Source of the DNA: Mangrovimonas spongiae
GTDB lineage: Bacteria; Bacteroidota; Bacteroidia; Flavobacteriales; Flavobacteriaceae
Length of the DNA: 64,000 nucleotides
Reading direction: 5' to 3'
NCBI RefSeq assembly: GCF_003944795.1
Contig: NZ_RWBG01000005.1
Span: 1 to 64,000 of the forward strand
Below the pieces are notes generated by a model. It had not been told where the DNA came from, ran no database searches, and worked only from the letters and a program-made list of their open reading frames with translations. A program made the translations under genes and the position numbers. Numbering within the stretch: position 1 is the first letter of the stretch; every line of letters begins with the position of its first letter. This document shows positions 1-9,900 of this stretch, piece by piece.

Positions 1-638
1 GCTTCGTTATTAGCACAATCGGTATAGGTAAAGGTATAGACTTTCGCCCCTTCACAAGCTGGATCAGCATTTTCAGTAATTACCGGTGTGATATCATTAC
101 CACAAGCATCGGCTACGACAGGCGCGGTAGGTTGTACAGCATCAGCTAAACAATCCACTGTTTCCGTTTCACTAGCTGGTACAGTAAATGCCGGTAATTC
201 GATATTATACGTATAGGTGTATACCGCTTCGTTATTAGCACAATCGGTATAGGTAAAGGTATAGACTTTCGCCCCTTCACAAGCTGGATCAGCATTTTCA
301 GTGATTACCGGTGTGATATCATTACCACAAGCATCAGCTACGACAGGCGCGGTAGGTTGTACAGCATCAGCTAAACAATCCACTGTTTCCGTTTCACTAG
401 CTGGTACAGTAAATGCCGGTAATTCGATATTATACGTATAGGTATATACGGCTTCGTTATTAGCACAATCGGTATAGGTAAAGGTATAGACTTTCGCCCC
501 TTCACAAGCTGGATCAGCATTTTCAGTGATTACCGGTGTGATATCATTACCACAAGCATCAGCTACGACAGGCGCGGTAGGTTGTACAGCATCAGCTAAA
601 CAATCCACTGTTTCCGTTTCACTAGCTGGTACGGTAAA
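1..638 (-). repeat. 225-bp tandem repeat array (75-aa unit) inside the partial adhesin gene
   Basis: The same block begins at 1, 226 and 451, giving a period of exactly 225 bp, in frame (75 codons). Copies 1 and 2 differ at about four bases. Copy 3 is identical to copy 2 until about 631, where it diverges into unrelated module sequence. The array continues past the left edge, so the copy number is unknown. DNA identity this high over whole units suggests recent duplication or gene conversion, and the array may vary in length between strains. Confidence 0.95.
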
Positions 639-1995
639 CATAGGTTGGTTAATTTCTATGTATTGTACTGCTTCGGAACTACTACACCCATCAGAAACAG
701 TAAACGTTCTCTCAACTATAATAGGACATGTTCCTGTTTGTGTATCTATATAGGTTATTGAATCAATGTTATTATCATCTGACGCGTTTCCGTTCCCTCC
801 TAAAGCAGATTGTAGTTCAGCAAGAGTTATTGAAGTTCCTACATCATTATATGGTAAATCTGTAATAACTGAAACATCACATCCTTGTAAATCATAATCA
901 TCAGGAGCGGTTATAGAAGGAGGAGTTTGATCAACCGCTTCTATTGTGATGTTGTTTGAAGCAACACAACCGTTCGCATCGAAGAATGAAACAAATATAG
1001 AGCCTTCTGAAACTCCTGTATAAATTAGTTCATTTGTTGAACTATTCCAAGAAGATGTACCTCCAGTAGTATTTCCATTGTCTACATAAGTATAAGGTGG
1101 CGTACCACCACTAGCTGTAAAAGTAACAGTTGTTGTTCCTGTTGAACAAGAAAGTGTTGGAGCATTAACTGTGTTTTCAACCTGGGTTGGCTGATTTATA
1201 GTAATATTTTGAATAACCTCTCTTTGCGGGTTACTAGAATCTGTAGATGTAAATGTATAATTACCTGCAGGTAAATTACTGAATATTCCAGTACTATTTG
1301 TTGCAGTTGCGTTTGTGTTGTTATTTAGATAAGTAAATGTGTACGGTGAATTACCGCCACCTGCTATTAATGTAACATCTGTGGTATCACCAAAACAACT
1401 AATTGGATCAAATTGTGGAACCACTAGAAAAGGGCCAACGGCTATTTGATCTGGTATGGTACCATTACAAGCCGAATAATTTCCGTTTGGACAAGTTGGA
1501 GTGTTATCATCTGTATTATCCCAAGTAAGGAGAATATCTTCAAGACCATATAATGAGTTTATTTCCCCTGCTAAAACATAACCAGGGATAGGATAATTTA
1601 CTTGATAATTTCCATCAACAGTAGAACCTGATGCATGAGCTTCTACTAATGTTTCTGTTCTTGTACCATCATTTAGATATTTAATTAATGTAAATTGAAT
1701 AAATAAATCAAATTTATTACCTGTAGCATCAACTTGAGCATACACATAAAAATCATCGTTGGCATCATAATTAGCTACATTATCACTAGTTAAAGGCACG
1801 CCGTTTTCATCTCCAATGAATGCACCTAAAATTTTCACACTACTAGAGGTACAGTTTGCATTAGGATCTGGAACACAATTAACATTGCTAATTTCCAGTA
1901 CATTTGCTATTTGCCCGTAAATATTGCTACCTACCAGAAGCATCAGGCAGGTTGCTATTTTTAGCAGTTTATTCTTAAAAGCACTTGTTTTCATA
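1..1995 (-). CDS. Large secreted HYR/SprB-like repeat adhesin, N-terminal 665 residues (3' end outside window)
   Basis: The minus-strand frame is open from an ATG at 1995 to the window edge with no stop, so the protein is longer than 665 aa. Residues 1-28 form a signal peptide (Lys-rich start, hydrophobic core, cleavage after YGQ). Residues about 30-160 are an unrecognised N-terminal domain. After it come SprB-like modules (TPPYTY, NLPAGNYTF, DANGC motifs) and, from about residue 446, near-identical 75-residue modules rich in paired Cys (DACGND, TDCANNE, ETVDC) that resemble HYR/Ig-like folds. Inference: an exported T9SS cargo protein or adhesin. The C-terminal sorting domain that would prove this is beyond the window. 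The gene is divergent from the sixA-like gene, with 478 bp between them. The function is a family-level guess; the reading frame and secretion signal are clear. Confidence 0.85.
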
Positions 1996-2473
1996 AGCTG
2001 GTATGTTTTACTGATAGTAAAAAAACTTTAATATTAACTTTTAATAGCTATAATCGATTACAATTAGTTACCTATTAATGGTACTTATATGCAAATTAAA
2101 ATGTGAGGGGGAGCAGTACTCTTTCTAGAGAGTACTAAAATGGATTAAGTGTTGTTTTCGATAAAAAATCATAATTAATTAATAGCTTACACTACAAATT
2201 AAGAGCGATTTTAGAATTCAATCAAATAAAAATGATTAATCACTCAAATTTTCGATAAAGGGAGTGTTGTAAACACTTTATCGGTTATTTTATATTGATA
2301 AACGAGTGATAAATTTTTAGTTTATTGTAGCTTTGGGAATGATTGTGTTATCATAGCGTTCCTTTAGTTTAATGTTGATTAATAGCTTTTAATAAATTTA
2401 TTGGACTAAAATATACCTTTTATCTTAAATAATCAACATTTAATCGAAAAAAAATGTATTTAATCGTGTTTTT
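1996..2473. other. 478-bp intergenic region between divergent genes
   Basis: No convincing ORF or RNA gene is seen. It holds a perfect 8-bp inverted repeat (2115-2122 / 2129-2136, AGTACTCT...AGAGTACT) about 120 bp upstream of the adhesin start. An imperfect hairpin at about 2256-2283 pairs GATAA with TTATC and AGTGTT with AACACT. A probable plus-strand promoter for the sixA-like gene lies at 2306-2335. I found no perfect TAnnTTTG element for the adhesin. Confidence 0.5.
2306..2335 (+). promoter_or_regulatory. Putative Bacteroidota promoter for the sixA-like gene
   Basis: TAGCTTTG at 2328-2335 matches the -7 consensus TAnnTTTG exactly. GTG at 2306-2308, 19 nt upstream, is one base off the -33 TTG. 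It implies a 5' UTR of about 130 nt. Confidence 0.35.
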
Positions 2474-2950
2474 ATGAAAAATCTTATAATTGTTAGGCAT
2501 GGAAAATCATCATGGAAGTATGATGTTGATGATTTTTACCGCCCATTAAAGCAAAGGGGCGAAAATGATGCTCAAATAATTGCTCAAGAACTAGAGAAGA
2601 GAGGTTACAGTCCAGATTTGGTTTTATCTAGTGATGCTGTTAGAGCAAAAACTACGGCTAAGATATTTTCTAGTGTTTTAAACTTCGATTTTAAGCTTAA
2701 TCATAGTTTATATGATTTTTCAGGAAGACAAGTCTTGGAGGTTGTTCACTCCTGCGATAACAGTATTGGGACGTTAATGGTTTTTGGCCATAATTATGGA
2801 TTGACGTCAATAATTAACACTCTAGGAAATAAATATATAGACAATTTACCAACAAGTGGTTTGGTTGTTATGTCTTTCGAGACAGACAACTGGAAAAGCA
2901 TACAAAATGGCCATACTGTTTTAACTTTATTTCCCAAAAACTTTAGGTAA
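2474..2950 (+). CDS. SixA-type histidine phosphatase family protein
   Basis: A 158-aa member of the histidine phosphatase (phosphoglycerate mutase-like) superfamily. The phosphate-accepting RHG motif is at residues 8-10, the SSDAVRAKTTA segment carries the second conserved Arg (R57), and the C-terminal catalytic His lies in VFGHNYG (H106). Length and motif order fit the SixA branch, whose E. coli member removes phosphate from phosphohistidine on phosphocarrier domains. The substrate here is unknown. No transmembrane segment or signal peptide is seen, so it is cytoplasmic. It stands alone on the plus strand and converges on the PorP/SprF gene, whose stop is only 10 bp away with no obvious terminator between. 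Confidence 0.85.
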   Translation: MKNLIIVRHGKSSWKYDVDDFYRPLKQRGENDAQIIAQELEKRGYSPDLVLSSDAVRAKTTAKIFSSVLNFDFKLNHSLYDFSGRQVLEVVHSCDNSIGTLMVFGHNYGLTSIINTLGNKYIDNLPTSGLVVMSFETDNWKSIQNGHTVLTLFPKNFR

Positions 2951-2960
2951 ATCAAACAAA

Positions 2961-3935
2961 TTAAAATAAAATTCTACCATCGGTACACGAGCAATTACTT
3001 AAACCTTGTAAGAAATCAAATCCTAAAGTTATCATGTGGGTTCCGGAGTTATAACCTGCTAGATCGTTAGTTGTAATTTGATAGGAATATGCAAAATAGA
3101 ATCCAGATTTCATAATTCCAGCCATTGGACCAATATTTAGCGGGTTAAAAAATTGGTCGTTAAGAAAGCGGTAAGAAACACCTACCCAATAATAATCTTC
3201 TTTTCGGTTATACTTTCTGTATTTAAAATTAATATCGGTACTAGAACGATTATCACTACTAAACAATTGATAAAAGACTGAAGGTTCAAACTCTACACGT
3301 TTATTGGTTTTACTTTGTATAACATAGCCTGAGTAAATTTGATAATTTCTAAGCAAACTAGGTTCTACGCCAGTATAATCATCAATATCTTTATCTAACA
3401 GATTATTTAAGTTAAAACTAAAATAAAAGCCTCCATAACGGTATAAAGCACCAACATCGAAGTTGTTGTTAGATGTTGAACGATCATCTGTAACATATGG
3501 ATCTAGAACAGGGTTTTCGTAATCGGTTTCAAAATTTTCAATATCTACTCTAAAGCTATTAAGGTTATATGATAGGCCTAATGATAAAAACTGTCTAGAG
3601 GTATAATCTAAAATTAAATGATGCGCATAAGAGAGTTTAACCCCTTTTTGTCTGGTGTTACCATTTTTGTCATTATATAAAGAAATACCAACACCATCGC
3701 GATTAGCAATTCTAAAATCGGCATAAAGCGCTTGATTATCTGGGGCGTTTTTAATTCCTACCCACTGTGTTAAACCATTAACTCTAATTCTTACATTATC
3801 GCCAATACCAGCATAGGTTGGTGAAACAACAAAGTCGTTATCGGCCAAATATTGTGTCCAAACAGGTAAATTTAACTCCTGTGTATAGCCTTTACTAGCC
3901 ATTACAAGTAGGATATATATGATAATTTTTTTCAT
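2961..3935 (-). CDS. PorP/SprF family T9SS outer-membrane protein
   Basis: 324 aa with a signal peptide at residues 1-19 (cleavage after YTQ), followed by the PorP/SprF hallmarks: PVWTQYLADNDFVVSPTYAGIG near the mature N-terminus, a conserved WVGIKNAP segment, then amphipathic beta strands to an aromatic C-terminus. In gliding Flavobacteria SprF is needed for secretion of the partner adhesin SprB, and PorP/SprF genes commonly sit next to their type B cargo. This gene follows the 2742-aa SprB-like adhesin by 42 bp on the same strand and is its natural partner. By analogy it forms an outer-membrane barrel that receives or anchors the secreted adhesin. Confidence 0.9.
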   Translation of the reverse strand: MKKIIIYILLVMASKGYTQELNLPVWTQYLADNDFVVSPTYAGIGDNVRIRVNGLTQWVGIKNAPDNQALYADFRIANRDGVGISLYNDKNGNTRQKGVKLSYAHHLILDYTSRQFLSLGLSYNLNSFRVDIENFETDYENPVLDPYVTDDRSTSNNNFDVGALYRYGGFYFSFNLNNLLDKDIDDYTGVEPSLLRNYQIYSGYVIQSKTNKRVEFEPSVFYQLFSSDNRSSTDINFKYRKYNRKEDYYWVGVSYRFLNDQFFNPLNIGPMAGIMKSGFYFAYSYQITTNDLAGYNSGTHMITLGFDFLQGLSNCSCTDGRILF

Positions 3936-3977
3936 ATCTATAAGTTTTATTAGGTAATTGGGGCCTAGTTTTTTTAG

Positions 3978-6900
3978 TTATCTATATAGTGTAAAATGAC
4001 CGACAATATTTTTGTCAACATCAGAACTATTTAAGTTTACAACATACCAATAATCTCCAGTAGGGAGTTCGTTACCTTTGTATCTACCATCCCATTTTTC
4101 ACCTATTCTTAAAGTGGCAACTTTTCTACCATATCTATCAAAAATGGAGAATTCTAAGTTAGGGTAGGCTAGGGCACACCCAGGTCCCCATTGGTCTAAA
4201 ACACCATCGCCATTAGGCGTAAAGTAATTAGGAACACAAACATCTACAAACTCCATATCAATAGTTGCAACAGCAGTACAACCATTAGTATCGGTTACTG
4301 TTACAGTATGTGTACCAGAATAGGTGATTATAAATGTGTTAGTACTACCGTAATTATCACCGTTAAAAGTGAACTCATAATCGCCAGTACCACCGTTAGC
4401 TGTAGCGATAATTTCATTCAATTCTCCTTCGGTTAATGTTAAGGTTAACGGGTCGTATGTTTCAATACTAAAGAATTCTGTAGATTGGATACAGCCATTG
4501 GTGTGTCTTACATCAACATAGTGATTTTGACCAGCAGGTAAATTGGTGAAAATGTTACTAGTTTGGTATGGTCCACCATTTAGTGAATAATCCACAAGTG
4601 ATGTATCAATACTTTCATCAACCATTACTGTAACGGTATTACCTGAAATGTTATCAACACAACCATATTCAACAATAACAGTTGGATTAATAGTTACGGA
4701 TTCTGGCATAGTGATATTCCATTCAGATTCGCAACCTTCAGCATCACGAACAAAAACAATATGATCGCCACCGCTTAAACCTGTGAAATCGAATTGTGTT
4801 TGTGTAGCATCACCTGTAGAATAAGGACCATCGTAGCTATCTAAACTAACGCTATATGGTAAAGATCCTCCAGAAATAGTAATACTAAACTCACCATCTA
4901 GATCTCCTTCGCATACTTCTGGGAAGATAGAATTAGGTACAATACTAAGCATTACTGGTGTTGGTTCGTTAACCGTAAAGCTGTGCATGATATAGCAACC
5001 TAGTTCATCTTGTACAATAACATCGTAAGTTCCTGGTGCTAAATTTTCAAATACATTGGTCTCAAAAAATTGATCCATTTGTGGTGAAATAGCATACATA
5101 ATAGTACCTGTACCACCTGTAGCATTAATCTCTAACATACCATTATTCGAACCGTAACAAGTTACATCGCTAACAGTAAACGTGGCATCTAGAGATGTAT
5201 CTGGTTCTGTAATTGTAATAAGTGCAGTTGTTTCTGTACAATCGTCACTTTCTACATACACCATGTAAGTACCAGCAATTAGATTAGTAAATACACCAGG
5301 TGTGTTTTGAGTTGCATTAATAGTATTTCCAGAGCTATCTTGTAATTCATACACATAATTTCCAAGACCACCTTCGGCCGAAGCTATAATGCTACCTGTA
5401 TTATCTCCTGCACAATTTATAGTTGGATTTGTTGAATCTAAATTTATAACTAAAGGTTGTAAAGGATCAACCGTGATTTCGTTGGAAACATTAGTTGCAC
5501 AACCATTAGCATCTTGTACATAAAAACTATGTGTGCCTTCACTTACAGTAAATGTAACTGAACTATTGAAACTTCCTAAAACATTAGTAAAACTGGCATC
5601 GTTACTATACGTGTATGGTGCTGTTCCCCCTGAAGCACTCAAAGTAAGTGTTGCATCATTTAAACATGTTTGTGTGGATTGCGTAACAAGATTAACATCA
5701 ACAGGTGTTGGTTGATCTATAACAATGTTTGCAGACGTCATTTCACAACTGTAACCATCTTCAATAGTTATAGTATATGTGCCAGCTCCTAAATTATCAA
5801 ATACGTTAGATGTTTGTGGACCAGATGTGCTAGGTGTTGGTAAAATAGTATTTAAGGTATATGTATAGTTGCTACCTTGTCCGCCAGTAACATTAGTTAT
5901 TGTTATAGAAGCATTTTGATCTCCAAAACAAGCTAACATATTAGTGCTTGGAGTAAAAGTAGCATTAATTGGTGTTGGTTCTACTAACGTAATGCTTTCT
6001 GAAGCGATACAATTTGAATCATCTCTAACATTAACAGTATAATTACCAGCTGATAATCCTGTAAATGTTCCATTAGGAGAATATGCAACAGTAGTATCTC
6101 CAGTAAGTTCATATTCGTAATTACCCCACCCACCAGTAGCTGTAGCCGTAATGGTTCCGCTATCGTTATTACAAGTTACATTAGAGGTTTCTAAAACAGT
6201 TAATGTTAAAGCTTGGGTAGGGGAGTTTATAATAACATTTGAAGTCGCACTACAAAACGGTACTTCTGTTTCTGTAATAGTCACAGTATAGTTTCCAGAA
6301 GCTAAGCCAGAAACAGTTTCTGGGTTTGTTGAAGTATTGGTGGCGATAGGACCTAAAACAGAGATTCCTATATCATCAAAGACTTCATACGTATAGGCGC
6401 CAGAATAGCCATTAACAAGGAGTTCAAAAGTTCCTGAATTATCACCAAAACAAGTTACTGCGGTTGGTGTTGTTGTTATTGTTGGCTGTGTGGCTTCAGG
6501 TAAAGAAATCGTAGCTTCTGCAGTACATGATGTATTAACATCTGTAATTGTTACGGTATAAATTCCAGAAGGAACACCAGAAAATACATTACCTGTTAGA
6601 CTGATAGACGTTGGATTAGGACTAATGGAATAACTATAATTTCCAGAGCCACCTATTCCAGTAATTGTTATTTCTCCATCATCATTATTACACGATGGTT
6701 CTGTTGTTAATTCAGGTGTGATATCTAAAGGCGGTTCAATAGTTACAGTAACTAAATTACCACAACCATTAACGTCGTTAACTTCTATAGTATGTGTACC
6801 AGACGATAAATTAGTGATAGAGAATGGTACTGTTTGCGTTTGGAAGGCACCACCATTAATACTAAAACTATAAGGAGGCATTCCTGCTGTAGGCATACTA

Positions 6901-9900
6901 ACATCAATTACAAATTCTCCTTCATTAACGGTACATTGATTGTTTACAATCGCATCAATAATTGGGCTAGGATCTGTAGGTACAGTTGTTACTGGACTAC
7001 TTACAATACACCCATAAGCATCCATAACATGTACATAATAATCTCCACCATCTACATTAAAGACATTTGTTGATGCCCAAGCTGGATCTGTTTCAGAAGG
7101 AGCAGCAGCTGTTGTTGTTATTTGATATTGATATGGTGCTGTTCCATCATGTCCAATTGCACTAATAATTCCTGAATTAGGATTACAATTTGCATTTTGG
7201 TCTATTGAAACCGTTAAACTTAATGGATTAGCCGATTCTGTAATATTAAAAGGAATTGTAGCAATACTACATCCTGCATTAGGACCGCTAGTTTCTTCAA
7301 TTAACACATAGTAATTTCCAAAAGGTAAAGGACCTAAATCGGTAACCGTAAGTGTTCCGTTAGCAGGTACCGTACCATTATCAGAAATTCCTGTTGAGTT
7401 TTGACTTAAAGAATCAAAGATTTCATAATGAACATCAACAGAAGATCCATAGATACTGTTTATGTTGAATGATACAGACCCATCGGCACTACCTGTACAT
7501 GTAATATTACTTTCGCTTACAGCTGTAGCGGTTAATGTGGAGTTTGTTGGTATTGGAGCTGTAGCAGGCTCGTAGTAACTACAATTAGTAGAGGTATCGT
7601 AAACGATAAAAGTGTAACTAACACCTGGTGTTAATCCTGTAAACGTAGCCGACTCACTACCAGGAGAGTCTTCTGGAATCCAAGAACCAGCAGGATCAGG
7701 GTAAACAGAGATAGGTCCTTGATAAATACTAAAATAAAACGGACCAGAACTACTTAAGGAAGACCCTATACTTACAACAGCTTCTCCACCGGTGGTACAA
7801 TCTACAGATGTTTCAATATAAATATCTAAATCGGTAGGAGGAGAGGCCACAAGAACATTTTGTATAAGTACCGAACAACCGTTGGCATCAACAACATTAA
7901 TTTCATAAAGGCCGAAATCAACCACATCAAAACTTACCGATGTTGTTCCAGAAGCATTAAATTCTGAATTAGAATAGCCATTTGTTCCTGTAACATAATA
8001 ATTATAAGGTGCTGTACCTCCAGTAACGTTATCAATAATAATAGATCCTTGCGATACACCACTTGCTGTACAAGTAATATCTACAGTATGGTAGTTAACA
8101 TTAATATCGTCCGGTTCTGTAATCGTAATCGTATCAGTAGCAGTACAAGATTTAGCATCAGTAACTGTTACGGTATAATTGCCAGCTGGTAAACCAGAAG
8201 TTTGTGTACCATAGTCGGTACCCGTTGTATCATTGTAAACATTAATGGTAAATGGCGGTGTACCAACACTAGTATCTATAGTAATATCAATAGATGCATT
8301 ACTGTCACCATGACATAGAATAGGTTCACCTTGTGTAACTAAACTTAAAGCTGGAGGTGTGATAGGTTCTACTGTATGTATAATAGAGTCAATAGTACAA
8401 TTATTAGCATCTGTAATTTGGAACTGATAGGTTCCTGCAGTTGAAGTGGTATACGTAAACGTATTTCCTGTAGCACCTAAGGTTGTGTATGCACCACCAT
8501 TAATGGAAACAGCATAAGAGTAAGGTGCAGTACCACCTGAAATTGTACCAGAAATAACCGCTTCAGAAGTTGCTGTACAATCTAAATCAGAATCAAGAAT
8601 GGTATTCAGGTTAAGTTCTGGTAAAGGATCTATAGTATAGGTTTCACTATACGTACAGTCGTTTTCATCACGAACTTGAAATGTATATGTTCCAGGAGGT
8701 AAATTACTAAATGTATTTGATGTTTGATAAGGTGTAGCAGCTGAAGCTGGTGCAATAATTTGATATTCAATAACACCTGTTCCACCAGTTACTCCTGTAA
8801 TTGTAATAGTAGATACATTAGAAGGACAAGATAGTGGTGTATGATTAAATGTTAGGTCTGAAGGCGGATCTAATGCATCAATAACAATAGTATTTGCGAT
8901 AAATGTACATCCACTAGCATCTTGAATGGTAATAGTGTATGTGCCTGCAGATAAACCTGTAAATGTATTGCCGGTTTGGAAGTTAACACCATCAATACTA
9001 TAAGAATAAGGTGGTGTGCCTCCTGTTACGCCGGTAACAGAAATAGTTCCTGTGTTAGTACATGTATAAGGCGCGGAAAGCTCTGCTGTACCATTTAAAG
9101 GTGGAGCTGCAGTAATAGTTATAGGTTGTGGTGTGGTCTCGCAAACAGAGGTTCCTATACTGTATTGTACAACTACTTGATAAGTGCCTTCAGGTAAGTT
9201 TGTAAATACTGGTGAGTTTGTAAAAGTTGCCCCACCGTCAATACTATATTCTAAAGTATTACCATTAGCATTGGTAACATTAATAGTAATTGAGCCATTA
9301 TCATTACCAGCACAAGCAATATTGGTTTGCGCTACTGTAAAATCTGGTTCTGGTACTATTTCTACTGTTATAGTCGTTTCAGCAGTACAATTGTTACTGT
9401 CTTGAACAATAATATTATATACACCAGGAGTCTCTACTGTAATAACTGGGGTAGTTTGAAAGTCCGTGCCATTTATTTCGTAAACATATGGCGGTGTTCC
9501 TCCTTCAGGATAAACTGTAATTTCACCATCTGTACAGGTTAAAGGCGTTGTTAAGGCAGCTGTTACAGTTAGCAATGGAGGTTCTATAATTTCTATGTCT
9601 TCAGTATATAAACAACCATCATCTGTACTTGCGGTTATTGTATAAGTCCCTGCATTTAATGAATTAAAATCATAATCACTACTCATAGTTGGTCCTACGC
9701 TGTCTACTAATGTCCCATTTTGGTAAACACTAAAGTAGTATTGTGGTAAAGCATCGTTAACTGCCATATGGACTCCACCCATATCGCCATAACATTCTGG
9801 TTGAGTTATACTTGTGGTTACTGAAAAATCTCTTGCTCTTACATAAACACTTGGCGTTTCGAAAATACATGGGTTAGTGTCTACACCAATTTGTCTTATG

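Noticed and set aside
1-638. Near-identical repeats considered as a CRISPR-like array
   Set aside because: Units are 225 bp, directly adjacent with no spacers, and coding in one continuous frame.
2256-2283. Hairpin (GATAA...AGTGTT-GTA-AACACT...TTATC) considered as a terminator or small RNA
   Set aside because: It follows no gene end, has a bulge and no T run; nothing else supports an RNA gene.
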